A stretch of 40,399 bases of DNA. It comes from Alphaproteobacteria bacterium. Its GTDB lineage: Bacteria > Pseudomonadota > Alphaproteobacteria > SP197. The notes below the pieces were generated by a model. The model had not been told where the DNA came from. It made no database searches and saw only the letters and a list, made by a program, of their open reading frames with translations. The stretch spans positions 69,147 through 109,545 of the forward strand of contig VGDP01000008.1 in NCBI GenBank assembly GCA_016869675.1, given 5' to 3'. Positions 6,801 through 16,000 of this stretch are shown here, in pieces (position 1 is the first letter of the stretch; each line of letters begins with the position of its first letter). Both the position numbers and the translations under genes were made by a program.

Positions 6801-9713
6801 TCACAGCTCCTGGCGCTTGTTGCCGGCGTCGTAGAACGGCGGCTTCTCGACCACCGCCTCGATCATGCGGCCGCCGCCGATGCGGATGTGGAACGCGGTG
6901 CCGGGCGTCGCCTGGTCGGGCGCCACGTAGGCCAGGCCGATGACCTTGCCGAGCACATGGCTGCGCCCGACCGAGGTGGTGCGCCCGACGATGGCGCCGT
7001 CGTGGATCACCAGGTGCGATTCCTCGGGCGCCGGGTCCGCCGGGTTCTTGAGCGAGAAGCCGACCAGTTTGCGGGTCAGGCCGTTGCGCTCGTGGATGTC
7101 GAGCGTGCGCTTGCCGACGAAGTAGGGCTTCTTGCGCGCGATCGCCCAGGCCATGTCGGCCTCGAACACGTTGGTCACGCCGTCGGTGTCCTGGCCGATG
7201 ATGACATGGCCCTTCTCGAGCCGCAGCAGGCGCTGGGCCTCGATGCCGAAGGGTACGATGCCGTCCGCCTTGCCGGCGTCCATCAGTGCGTCCCACAGCG
7301 CTTCGCCCTGGCTCGCCGGCACGTGGATCTCGTAGCCGAGTTCGCCGACGAAGCCGATGCGGATGATGCGCGCCGGGACGCCCGCGATGGTGCCCTGGCG
7401 CACCTCCATGTAGGGGAACGCCTCAGTCGACAGGTCGACGTCCTTGCACACCCGCGCCAGCACGTCGCGCGCCTTGGGCCCCGCCAGGTTCACCGCGGCC
7501 CACGACGCCGTAACGTTGGTGATGTTGACCTTCAGGCGCCATTGGGCGTTCCAGAACAGCATGTGCTGGTAGACCGCGGCGGCGCCCGAGGTGGTGGCCG
7601 TGACGTAGAAGTGGTGGTCGTGGAACCGGCAGGCGACGCCGTCGTCGACGATGACACCGTTCTGGTCGGTCATCAGCACGTAGCGGGCGCGACCCACCGG
7701 CTGCTTGGTGTACGTGAAGGTGTAGATGCGGTTCAGGAGCTCGGCCGCGTCGGGGCCGCACACCTCGAGCCCGCCCAGCGTCGAGACGTCGATCAGGCCG
7801 ACACGCTCACGCACCGCCATGACTTCGCGCCGCACATTGTCGTCGCGGCTGGATTCGGAGCCGTAGTACTGCGGCCGGTACCACTGGCCGGCGACCATCA
7901 TCTTGGCCCCGGCGGCGACGTGGTGGTGGTGCATGGGCGTCAGCCGGTCGGGCTCGAAGCTGCGGCCCGCCAGCACGCCGAACGTCTCCTGGGTGTAGGG
8001 CGGCCGCGAGGTCGTCGTGCCGGTCTCGTTGACCGTGCGGCCGTTGGCACGCGCCGTCAGCCGCACCGAGTTGAGCGACGAATGGCGGCCCTGGCTCGGC
8101 CCCATGCCGCAAGTCGAGAACCGCTTCATCAACTCGACGTCGTCGTAGCCCTCCTGGATCGCGTCCAGGATGTCGTGCACCTGCAGGTCCTCGTCGAAAT
8201 CGATGAAATCGCGGCCCTTGGGGTGTGGGAAGATCGGCCACGGGTGGTTGATGCCACGCATGCCGCGGTCGTTGGGCACCGCGGGGGCCGCTCCGACCGT
8301 GCGCCCGGCGTCGCGCGCGGCGCTCCAGCCGGCGCGCCGGCCTTCGCCGAGGACCGCCTCGAGCGCGAAGGTGCCGGTGACCGAGCCTGCCGCGTGTATC
8401 GTCTCGGGCAGCCAGACCACCTCGAACATCGAGGCTTCGTCGTTGTAGGCCAGGCGACCGCCGGCGTGGTGGATCAGGTTCGCGGTCGGGTTGTAGCCGA
8501 CGGCGGTGACGATCAGGTCGCAGGCGAAGCGGTCGTCCACCGCGGCGGTCTGGCCCTGGCCCGTGATGCGCGCGACCCGCGCGGCCTCGACGCCCACGTG
8601 GCCCTTGGCGGCGATGGCCTCGGTCACCGCGGCGCCACGCACGATCGGCACGCCGTGGTCGGCCACCGCGTCGGCCAGCGCGCCGTCCGACCGCTCGGGC
8701 CTGAGGTCGGCGACGCACGCCACCTCGACGCCCGCCTCGATCAGGTCCAGCGCCGCGCCGTAGCCGTCGCCGTTGGCCGTGGCCACCACGGCCCGGTTGC
8801 CGGGCCGCACCGCGTAGTGCCGCATCAGCCGCTGCGCCGCCGAGGCGTACATCACGCCCGGCAGGTCGTTGTTGCGGAACACCATGGGCTGCTCGTAGGA
8901 GCCGGTGGCGACCACCACGCTGCGCGCCCGCAGCTTATACAGACGGTTGCCCCGGATGACCGGCAGGTAGTGATCCGCGAACCAGCCGTTGCACGTGGCG
9001 TCCGTCAGCACGGTGATGTTGGCGTGGCCGGTCACGCGGCCGACCAGACCCTCGCGCACCCGCGCCGCCTCCTGGCCCGCCGCGTCGAACCGGGCGTAGC
9101 CGAGCGCGCCGCCGAGCGTCGGGTTCTCCTCGATCAGCACGACCTCGGCCCCGGCGTCCGCGGCCTCGAGCGCTGCCGACAGTCCGGCGGCGCCGCCGCC
9201 GACCACGGCGACGTCGGCGAACAGGTACTGCTTGTCGTAGTAGCCGTGGTGGGCCTCGAGGTCGACCTTGCCCAGGCCGGCCAGCGCGCGGATCAGCTTC
9301 TCCCAGTGCTTCCACGTGCCCTTCGGCCGGAAGAATGTCTTGTAGTAGAAGCCGACCGGCAGGAACCGGCCCAGGCCGTCGATGGCCCGCGCGTAGTCAC
9401 GCGTCAGGCTGCCGAACACGTTCTGCGGCTGGACGTCGAGGCCGGCGACGACGCGCCGGCGGTCGGCCTGCACGCTCGGCTCGGCGCCGATCTGCACCAG
9501 GCTGTTGGCGTCGTGGCCCGCCGCCGACAGGAGCCCGCGCGGCCGGTGGTACTTGAACGAGCGCGACAGCATGGTGACGCCGTTGGCGGCCAGCGCGCTG
9601 GCGATCGTGTCGCCCTCGTAGCCCGTGTAGGCTTGGCCGTCGAAGCGGAAGGTGATCGGCTTCGCGCGGTCCAGCAGCGTGCCGGCGGGCGCCGGCAGGC
9701 GACTCATGGTCAT
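6801..9713 (-). CDS. soxA: Sarcosine oxidase alpha subunit family protein
   Basis: A 970-residue subunit that uses NAD+ and transfers the substrate methyl group to tetrahydrofolate. Near the N-terminus are FDGQAYTGYEGDTIASALAA and SFKYHRPRG, the ferredoxin-like segment. A Rossmann dinucleotide site VVGGGAAGLSAALEAADAG follows (around 170-188), with VVATGSYEQPMVFRNNDLPGV in the middle. The C-terminal 390 or so residues form the GcvT/aminomethyltransferase-like folate domain (EVMAVRERVGLIDVSTLGG, VNLAGPKARDVL, RIGFVGELGYEIHVP, EAQRLLRLEKGH). The first ATG (9713) overlaps the soxD stop as ATGA; a second ATG at 9707 is possible. It acts with SoxB, D and G in the cytoplasm to turn sarcosine into glycine, 5,10-methylene-THF and peroxide. 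A related secondary amine could be the true substrate. Confidence 0.93.
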   Translation of the reverse strand: MTMSRLPAPAGTLLDRAKPITFRFDGQAYTGYEGDTIASALAANGVTMLSRSFKYHRPRGLLSAAGHDANSLVQIGAEPSVQADRRRVVAGLDVQPQNVFGSLTRDYARAIDGLGRFLPVGFYYKTFFRPKGTWKHWEKLIRALAGLGKVDLEAHHGYYDKQYLFADVAVVGGGAAGLSAALEAADAGAEVVLIEENPTLGGALGYARFDAAGQEAARVREGLVGRVTGHANITVLTDATCNGWFADHYLPVIRGNRLYKLRARSVVVATGSYEQPMVFRNNDLPGVMYASAAQRLMRHYAVRPGNRAVVATANGDGYGAALDLIEAGVEVACVADLRPERSDGALADAVADHGVPIVRGAAVTEAIAAKGHVGVEAARVARITGQGQTAAVDDRFACDLIVTAVGYNPTANLIHHAGGRLAYNDEASMFEVVWLPETIHAAGSVTGTFALEAVLGEGRRAGWSAARDAGRTVGAAPAVPNDRGMRGINHPWPIFPHPKGRDFIDFDEDLQVHDILDAIQEGYDDVELMKRFSTCGMGPSQGRHSSLNSVRLTARANGRTVNETGTTTSRPPYTQETFGVLAGRSFEPDRLTPMHHHHVAAGAKMMVAGQWYRPQYYGSESSRDDNVRREVMAVRERVGLIDVSTLGGLEVCGPDAAELLNRIYTFTYTKQPVGRARYVLMTDQNGVIVDDGVACRFHDHHFYVTATTSGAAAVYQHMLFWNAQWRLKVNITNVTASWAAVNLAGPKARDVLARVCKDVDLSTEAFPYMEVRQGTIAGVPARIIRIGFVGELGYEIHVPASQGEALWDALMDAGKADGIVPFGIEAQRLLRLEKGHVIIGQDTDGVTNVFEADMAWAIARKKPYFVGKRTLDIHERNGLTRKLVGFSLKNPADPAPEESHLVIHDGAIVGRTTSVGRSHVLGKVIGLAYVAPDQATPGTAFHIRIGGGRMIEAVVEKPPFYDAGNKRQEL

Positions 9714-10030
9714 GGCGTTTCCCTGGGCGTGTCCCCGGCGGCGGGGGCGGCGGGGGCGTCGTAATCGACGCGGTCCTTGAACAGCTCGCGCGCCGGGTAG
9801 GTGCGCAGGATGACGTCCTTGACGGTGTCGCGCTCGGCGATGATCCAGTAGGCGGTGGGCACGTGATACCACCACTCGCGCACCACGCCGGCCGTGTTGT
9901 TTTCCAGCGCGGCGTAGGCCGCCCATTCCTCGTCGGTGCAGTCGAGCGGCGGGTGGATCTTCACTTCGCCGCCCCAGACGAACTCCGAGATGTTGCGCGG
10001 CCCGTTCAGCGGGCAGGTCAGGATCTTCAT
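9710..10030 (-). CDS. soxD: Sarcosine oxidase delta subunit family protein lacking two zinc ligands
   Basis: A 106-residue delta subunit. Characterised delta subunits bind zinc through a CPxC pair near the N-terminus and a later H-x3-C pair. Here the start reads KILTCPLNGPRN, so Cys6 is present but position 9 is Asn. Later WWYHVPTAYWIIAERDT keeps His56 but has Ala60 in place of the second Cys. The ISEFVWGGEV, TDEEWAAYA and VVREWWYH blocks and the TVKDVILRTYPARELF tail otherwise fit the family. The ATG at 10030 excludes an upstream extension (ARRARRASATEAA) that overlaps soxB coding sequence. It lies between soxB (7-base gap) and soxA (ATGA overlap). Either this clade does without zinc or binds it differently; sequence alone cannot decide. 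Confidence 0.88.
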   Translation of the reverse strand: MKILTCPLNGPRNISEFVWGGEVKIHPPLDCTDEEWAAYAALENNTAGVVREWWYHVPTAYWIIAERDTVKDVILRTYPARELFKDRVDYDAPAAPAAGDTPRETP

Positions 10031-10037
10031 GGCTGCC

Positions 10038-11294
10038 TCAGTGGCCGACGCTCGCCGCGCCCTTCTCGCCAAGCTGGCGGAACTCGGGGAAGCGGCGGTA
10101 GGTGAAGGGCTTGATCAGGTCGGGCACCTGCCCCGTTGCCAGCATCTCGGCGTTGCGCTTGCCGCACACCGGCGTCGCCTTGAAGCCCCAGGTGCCCCAA
10201 CCGGCGTCGATGTAGTAGTTCTGGACATGGGTCTCGCCCATGATCGGCGCGAAGTCGGGCGTCATGTCGGTCATGCCGGCCCACTGGCGCAGCAGCTTGA
10301 CCTCGGCCAGGTAGGGGAAGAGCTCAAGCATGTGCATCATCAGCCCTTCCTTGAAGTCGAGCGTCGAACGCGTGCCGTAGAGCGCGTAGGGATCGGTCGA
10401 GCCGCCCATCACTAGCTCGCCCCGGCTCGACTGCGAGATGTAGACGTGCAGCGAGCCCGAAACGATGATCTTGTCGAGAAACGGCTTGAGCGGCTGCGAG
10501 ACGCACGCCTGCAGCGGGATGGTGCGGATCGGCAGCTTCAGGCCGATCATGTCGGCGACCCGGGTCGTCGCGCCTGCCACCGCCTGGATCACCTTGCCGC
10601 ACTTGATGGTGCCGCGGTTGGTGACGACGCCGGTGACCTTGCCGCCGGTGCCGTTGACGCCCTCGCGCTCAATGCCGATCACCTCGGTACGCTGGTGGAT
10701 CTCGACCCCGCGCATGGCTGCGCCGGCGCCGTAGCCCCACGCCACGGCGTCGTGCCGCGCGATCGACCCGGGCGCGTGATAGAGCGCGCCCAACACCGGA
10801 TAGCGCACCGTATCCGAGCAATCGAGCTGCGGGCACAAGCGCTTGACGTCGTCCACCAGCACCAATTCGGAGTTGATGCCGAAATGTTTGTTGACCTCGG
10901 CGCGCCAGCGCATGGTGCGGATCGCCGAATCCGTGTGCGCCAGCGTCAGGTGGCCGCGTTCGGAGTAGAGGATGTTGAGGTCGAAGTCGTTCGACAGATC
11001 CTGATAGAGCCGGACCGATTCGTCGTAGAATCGCACACCCTCGGGCGTCAGGTAGTTCGAGCGGATGATCGCCGTGTTGCGCGCGGTGTTGCCGCCGGCC
11101 AAATAGCCCTTGTCGAGCACGGCGACGTTGGTGATGCCCCAGTCGCGCGCCAGGTAGAACGCGGTCGCCAGGCCGTGGCCGCCGCCGCCGATGATCACCA
11201 CGTCGTAGGACTTCTTAAGTTCGCGCGGGCGCGGGAACTGGTGCTTGGCGGGGTAGTGCTTGGAAAGCCCGTACTTGAGCAGGGCGAAGACCAT
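10038..11294 (-). CDS. soxB: Sarcosine oxidase beta subunit family protein
   Basis: A 418-residue flavoprotein oxidase subunit (DAO fold) that oxidises the substrate and passes the methyl group as formaldehyde equivalent toward the folate site of SoxA. The FAD-binding glycine motif VVIIGGGGHGLATAFYLA is near residues 32-49. His181 in SIARHDAVAWGYG matches the histidine that carries covalent FMN in characterised enzymes. The C-terminal FAD motif is WAGMTDMTPDFAPIMGET, then DAGWGTWGFKATPVCGK. The ATG at 11294 has GAGG seven bases upstream; a TTG at 11306 is in frame but less likely. It is the first gene of soxBDAG, so its upstream gap should carry the operon promoter. All catalytic landmarks are intact, unlike SoxD. 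Confidence 0.92.
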   Translation of the reverse strand: MVFALLKYGLSKHYPAKHQFPRPRELKKSYDVVIIGGGGHGLATAFYLARDWGITNVAVLDKGYLAGGNTARNTAIIRSNYLTPEGVRFYDESVRLYQDLSNDFDLNILYSERGHLTLAHTDSAIRTMRWRAEVNKHFGINSELVLVDDVKRLCPQLDCSDTVRYPVLGALYHAPGSIARHDAVAWGYGAGAAMRGVEIHQRTEVIGIEREGVNGTGGKVTGVVTNRGTIKCGKVIQAVAGATTRVADMIGLKLPIRTIPLQACVSQPLKPFLDKIIVSGSLHVYISQSSRGELVMGGSTDPYALYGTRSTLDFKEGLMMHMLELFPYLAEVKLLRQWAGMTDMTPDFAPIMGETHVQNYYIDAGWGTWGFKATPVCGKRNAEMLATGQVPDLIKPFTYRRFPEFRQLGEKGAASVGH

Positions 11295-11350
11295 GGGCGA
11301 CCTCAAACCGAGACGCGTCGGAGGCCTTGCCGGCCGCCGGCGGGCGCAAC

Positions 11351-11378
11351 CGATGCAACAAAGTTTACTCTAGGTCAA
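11351..11378 (-). promoter_or_regulatory. Possible sox operon promoter with a short dyad
   Basis: On the minus strand, TTGACC (complement of 11373-11378) is followed by TAGAGTAAACTTTG, where AGT and ACT form a small inverted repeat. This layout resembles a -35 element followed by a MerR-type operator, and it is the only AT-rich patch upstream of soxB. No MerR gene is in the window and no good -10 hexamer is seen, so the call is weak. Confidence 0.25.
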
Positions 11379-11408
11379 TGCCCTGGGCCCGACAACGCCG
11401 CCGCCGCG

Positions 11409-11430
11409 CGCGGGTCCCCATGGACCCGCG
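11409..11430 (-). terminator. Hairpin after the small membrane protein gene
   Basis: CGCGGGTCC and GGACCCGCG form a perfect 9-base stem around the loop CCAT, 26 bases beyond the stop at 11457. There is no T-tract on the minus strand, so it would be an atypical terminator or a 3' stabilising structure. Confidence 0.4.
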
Positions 11431-11456
11431 TGCATGCGCCCAGCCGGTTCGTCGTC

Positions 11457-11915
11457 CTAGCCCGCGAGCGCCGAGCGCCGACGGCTCATGAGGATTGCCA
11501 AGGCGATGACGACGACGGGCGCCAGCACGATCAAGTGGATACCGCCCGATCGATTCGCGGTGGCGCGTGGCGCGGCCGGTTCCGCGACGTCCGCTTCGGG
11601 CGCCCAGTCGTTCGGCGCCTCCGACGTGGGCAACGTCGGGATCACGGTGGTCACCGGGGTCGTCGACGTCCAGGCAAGCGAGTCGTCGACCATCGGACCC
11701 GGCTCCATCAGCGTCTCGGGCGCCAGCACGGCGGCTTCGATCGCCATCGTTAGCTCGTCCAGACTGGGGCTGAACTCGGACGCCACGCGGGTGGTTGTGT
11801 CGTTGACCGACGAAACCGCGGCCGGCGTGGCCGCCGGTACCCACGACGCCACCGCTGTGCCGGCGGCGAGCGCCAAGCCGATGATCAGGCAAACCAACGC
11901 GATGCGGGCGTGCAT
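11457..11915 (-). CDS. Hypothetical membrane-anchored secreted protein with GG-TM-RRR tail
   Basis: A 152-residue protein of unrecognised family. Residues 1 to about 24 are a signal peptide or membrane helix (ARIALVCLIIGLALAAGTAVAS). The middle is Thr/Pro/Ala/Glu-rich and low in complexity, like a linker (TSTTPVTTVIPTLPTSEAP). The C-terminus has RSGG, a hydrophobic helix (IHLIVLAPVVVIALAILM) and then SRRR. A glycine pair, a helix and an arginine cluster at the very end are the three parts of a GlyGly-CTERM-like sorting signal, though the match is loose. The ATG at 11915 is chosen because the sequence GGGAGGA lies five bases before it, although the frame is open to 11960. It stands alone between soxB and the divergent reductase gene. 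Function unknown. Confidence 0.72.
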   Translation of the reverse strand: MHARIALVCLIIGLALAAGTAVASWVPAATPAAVSSVNDTTTRVASEFSPSLDELTMAIEAAVLAPETLMEPGPMVDDSLAWTSTTPVTTVIPTLPTSEAPNDWAPEADVAEPAAPRATANRSGGIHLIVLAPVVVIALAILMSRRRSALAG

Positions 11916-11920
11916 GGCGA

Positions 11921-11927
11921 TCCTCCC
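11921..11927 (-). promoter_or_regulatory. Ribosome binding site deciding the start at 11915
   Basis: GGGAGGA on the minus strand, five bases before the ATG at 11915. It is a near-perfect Shine-Dalgarno sequence, much stronger than anything before the in-frame ATGs at 11960 and 11945, and therefore fixes the start. Confidence 0.65.
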
Positions 11928-12025
11928 ATGGCCGGCGCGGTTCATGCCACGTCGTGTCATGACGACAACGGGCGGTGACGGGTGCTATTCCAGCAGGGCA
12001 ACAAGCGCGGGGAAGGGTGGCGGGC

Positions 12026-12964
12026 ATGGATGTCCTGTTTTGCGCCAAGTACGCCGGCTACTACTACGACCCGGGCGCGTGGGGCCGCGCGCTGGCCGAC
12101 CTGGTGCCGGGCCTGCGGCTGATCGTCTGGCCCGGGCCCCAAGACCCAGCGAAGATCGAGATGGTCATCGCCGACTGGGCACCTCCTGGTCTGTTCGCTT
12201 CGCTGCCGAATCTGCGCTGCGTGCTCTACCCCGGCTATGGGCCCGACGCGCTGGTTGCCTCGGGCGAGGTTCCGGCGCATGTGACCCTCGCCCGGCTCGA
12301 GGACGACGGCATCGCGCGCCAGATGACCGAGTACGTGGTGCTCTACGTCCTGCACCGCCACAGGGCGGCCGAAGCCTACGCCGCGCAACAGCGTGTGGCG
12401 CATTGGGGCCTAATCGAGACGCCGGCGACGGATGCGACGACCGTGGGATTCATGGGGCTCGGCCGGCTCGGTTCGGCGTTCGCCGCCGCCCTGCGGCCTT
12501 TCGGGTTCCGTCTTGCCGCGTGGACGCGTTCGCCGCGCCAGGCCGACGGCATCGCCATGTTTCACGGGGACGAAGGCCTGCGCGCCTTCCTGGGCGGGGC
12601 CGACTACGTCGTCGCCACGCTGCCCTCGACGTCCGCGACGCGCGACCTGATGGACGCGCGGCGGTTTGGCTGGTTGAAGCCGGGTGCCGTGTTCATGAAC
12701 CTGGGGCGTGGCGACCTGGTGGTGACCGACGACCTGATCACGGCCCTGGATTCGGGGCGGCTCGGCGGTGCGGTGCTCGATGTCCACCGGCCTTCGCCGT
12801 TGCCCGTGGAGAGCCCCTTGTGGCGCCATCCCAAGGTGACCATGACGCCTCACTCGTCAGGCGCGAAGATGACCGACGCCATTCCCGAAGTGGCACGTAT
12901 CTGCCGCCTCGTGGCGAACCGCCAGCTGCTGCCCCGGGTCATCGACCGGGCCCGGGGCTACTGA
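12026..12964 (+). CDS. ghrA: GhrA-like D-2-hydroxyacid dehydrogenase with altered catalytic Glu
   Basis: A 312-residue NAD(P)-dependent 2-hydroxyacid dehydrogenase most like glyoxylate/hydroxypyruvate reductase A. Landmarks are VLYPGYGPDAL, ARLEDDGIARQMTEYVVLYVLHRHR, the Rossmann motif VGFMGLGRLGSAFAAAL (140-156), LPSTSATRDLM, MNLGRGDLVV and the ending VIDRARGY shared with GhrA. The catalytic triad of the family is Arg-Glu-His. Arg228 (NLGR) and His276 (TPHSSG) are present, but the usual EPLP motif reads SPLP, so the Glu is Ser257. Activity may be reduced, or the role may have shifted. The ATG at 12026 follows GGAAGGG. The gene is divergent from the small membrane-protein gene and upstream of NAD-GDH, 92 bases away. 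A GhrA role in glyoxylate reduction would fit the glycerate kinase at the left edge. Confidence 0.85.
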   Translation: MDVLFCAKYAGYYYDPGAWGRALADLVPGLRLIVWPGPQDPAKIEMVIADWAPPGLFASLPNLRCVLYPGYGPDALVASGEVPAHVTLARLEDDGIARQMTEYVVLYVLHRHRAAEAYAAQQRVAHWGLIETPATDATTVGFMGLGRLGSAFAAALRPFGFRLAAWTRSPRQADGIAMFHGDEGLRAFLGGADYVVATLPSTSATRDLMDARRFGWLKPGAVFMNLGRGDLVVTDDLITALDSGRLGGAVLDVHRPSPLPVESPLWRHPKVTMTPHSSGAKMTDAIPEVARICRLVANRQLLPRVIDRARGY

Positions 12965-12993
12965 CGCCCGCGGCTGCCCGGGCAACCCAATGT

Positions 12994-13012
12994 CATGGTC
13001 CCGTTAACCATG
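12994..13012. repeat. Inverted repeat upstream of NAD-GDH
   Basis: CATGGT, seven bases, ACCATG, in the 92-base gap before the glutamate dehydrogenase and about 45 bases from its ATG. It could be an operator for the gdh promoter or a weak structure ending the reductase transcript. Short arms mean chance is possible. Confidence 0.3.
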
Positions 13013-13056
13013 GCGTTCTATGGTGACGCGGTCACAAAGGGTCAGGGCAGGCATTC

Positions 13057-16000
13057 ATGGCCAAGGGGCACGATCCGAAGGCTGAACGGATCGACGAGGC
13101 CGCTGCCATCGTCAGGAAGCGGGTCGCCGGCGACGAAGCCAAGGCGGCCGAACCGTTCGTGCGTACGTTGTGGTCGGGCGTCGCATCCGAGGATCTAATG
13201 GAAGCCCCGGCCGAGACCATGTTCGGCCTGGGCCTGTCGCTGTGGTCGTTCCTGAAGCGGCGCAAGGTCGGCGAGCCACGTATTCGCGTCTACAACCCGA
13301 CCATCGAGGAGCACGGCTGGCTGTCGACCCACACGATCGTCGAGATCGTGACCGACGACATGCCGTTCCTGGTCGATTCGATCGCCGCGGCCCTCAATCA
13401 CCTCGACCTGACGGTGCATCTGCTGATCCACCCCATCATCCAGGTGAAGCGCGGGGCCGACGGTCGTCTCGCCGCCTTCGGCGCGGGCGCCGAGGCTCAC
13501 GCCGAATCGGTCCAGCACGTCCAGGTGACGCGCCAGACGGGACCCGAAAGGCTCGGCGCGATCGAACGCGAGCTCGCGGCGGTTCTCGGCAGCGTGCGCA
13601 GTGCTGTCGAGGATTGGAAGCCCTCACTCGAGCGCGTCGACGCCCTGATCAAGGATCTGGGTGACAACCCGCCACCCTTGCCGGAGGACGAGCTGGCCGA
13701 GGGCAAGGCGTTCCTGAGTTGGCTGCGCGACAACCACTTCCTGTTCCTGGGCTGCCGCGAATACCGCCTGGTGCGCCGCGACGACCAGGATTTCTCCGAG
13801 ATCGTCGACAACTCCGGCCTGGGCATCCTGCGCCAGGTCACGGCGGAATCGCTCGAACGCCATGGCCGGGCGCTGCCCAAGGGCGTGGCGCGCAGCGTCC
13901 GGCGCAAGGGCCTCTTGATGATCACCAAGGCGACCAGCTGCTCGCGCGTGCACCGGCCGGTCTACATGGATTACATCGGCGTGCGCCGGTTCGACGCGAA
14001 GGGCGAGGTCATCGGCGAATCACGCTTCCTCGGCCTGCTCACGTCGGCGGCGTACAACCGCAATCCACGCGACATCCCGCTGCTGCGCCGCAAGGTCGAG
14101 CGCGTGCTCGAGCGTTCGGGCTTCTCGCGCTCCAGCCACAACGGCAAGGCGTTGCGCAACATTCTGGAGACGTACCCACGCGACGAGCTGTTCCAGATCG
14201 ACGACGAGACGCTGGTCGAGACGGCGCTGGGCATCCTGCACCTGGAGGAACGCCAGCGCATTCGGCTGTTTGTGCGCCGCGACACCTACGCCCGTTTCTT
14301 CAGCTGTCTCGTCTATGTGCCGCGCGATCGCTACACGACCGAATTGCGCGAACGCATGCAGAAGATCCTGGTGGCGGGGTTGGAAGGCGACGCCGTCGAG
14401 TTCACGACCCAGGTCTCGGAAGCGCCCATGGCGCGCACCCACTTCATGGTGCACACCTCGCGCGACGTCACGCCCACCTTCGACGTGCCTATGATCGAGG
14501 CGCAACTCGTCGCAGTCAGCCGCGAATGGACCGACGACTTGGCGGACGCCTTGATCGAATCCCAGGGCGAGGGGCGCGGCAGCGCCCTGTTCCAGCGCTA
14601 CCGCCGGGCGTTTCCCGCTGGCTATCGCGACGCCTTCGATGCCCGCGTCGCCGTGGCCGACCTGGAGCGCATCGTGCGCCTGGGCGCCGACGGGGCCATC
14701 GCCATGAGCCTCTACCGTCGGGTTAACGCGCCCGAGGACTTGGTGCACTTCAAGGTCTACCACGCCGGCGACCCGGTCCCGATGTCGGACATCCTGCCCA
14801 TGCTCGAGAACATGGGCCTGCGTGTCATCGAGGAGACGCCGTTCCTGATCCAGGCGGCGGACGCCCGCGCCGTGTGGATCCACGACTTCTCGCTGCGCGC
14901 GCGCGATGGGCGCGAGATCGACATCGCCACGGTGCGCGAAGGGTTCCAGGAAACCTTCGCCCGCGTCTGGTCCGGCGAGGTCGACGACGACCGCTTCAAC
15001 CAGCTCGTCGTGCTGGCCGGCTTGGCCTGGCGCGAGGTCGTGATCCTGCGCGCGCTGTGCAAGTACCTGCGCCAGGCCGGCATCGCCTTCAGTCAGGCGT
15101 ACATGGAGGAGACGTTCGCCAACAACCCGGCGATCGCTCGTCTGCTGGTCGATCTGTTCCTGGCGCGCCACGACCCCGACCGGCGCGACGGCGCCGAGGC
15201 GCGCACGAACGCGATCGGCACGTCGATCGACGAGGCGCTCGAACGGGTCCAGAGCCTGGATGAGGACCGCATCCTGCGGCGCTTCCGCAACGCGATCCAG
15301 GCGTCGCTGCGGACCAACTACTTCCAGCAGGGTCCCGGCGGCGGACACCACGCGCACCTGTCGTTCAAGTTCGACAGCCGGGCGCTCGACGACCTGCCCG
15401 AGCCGCGCCCGCTGCGCGAGATCTGGGTGTTCGCCCCGCGCGTCGAGGCGGTGCACATGCGCTTCGGCCTGGTCGCGCGCGGCGGCATCCGCTGGTCGGA
15501 CAGGCGCGAGGACTTCCGCACCGAGATCCTGGGTCTGGTCAAGGCGCAACAGGTCAAGAACGCGGTCATCGTGCCGGTCGGCGCCAAGGGCGGGTTCGTG
15601 GTCAAGCGGTCGCCCGCCGGCGGCGGGCGCGAGGCGCTGCTCGAGGAAGGCATCGCCTGCTATCGCACCATGATGGCGGGCCTGCTCGACATCACCGACA
15701 ACCTGGTGGTCGGCGCGATCATGCCGCCCGACCGGGTCGTGCGCTACGACGGCGACGATCCCTATCTGGTGGTCGCCGCCGACAAGGGCACCGCGACGTT
15801 CTCGGACATCGCCAACGGCATCGCGGTCGAACGGAAGTTCTGGCTGGGCGACGCGTTCGCCTCCGGCGGCTCCGCCGGCTACGACCACAAGAAGATGGGC
15901 ATCACGGCCAAGGGCGTGTGGGAGGCGGTGAAGCGCCACTTCCGCGAGATGGGCAAGGACATCCAGAACGAGCCCTTCACCGTGGTCGGTGTCGGCGACA

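Noticed and set aside
6888-9764. A 958-residue open frame on the plus strand opposite soxA
   Set aside because: Its composition is rich in Arg, His, Val and Ala repeats with no motif, as expected for the complement of a GC-rich gene. SoxA on the other strand explains the region fully.
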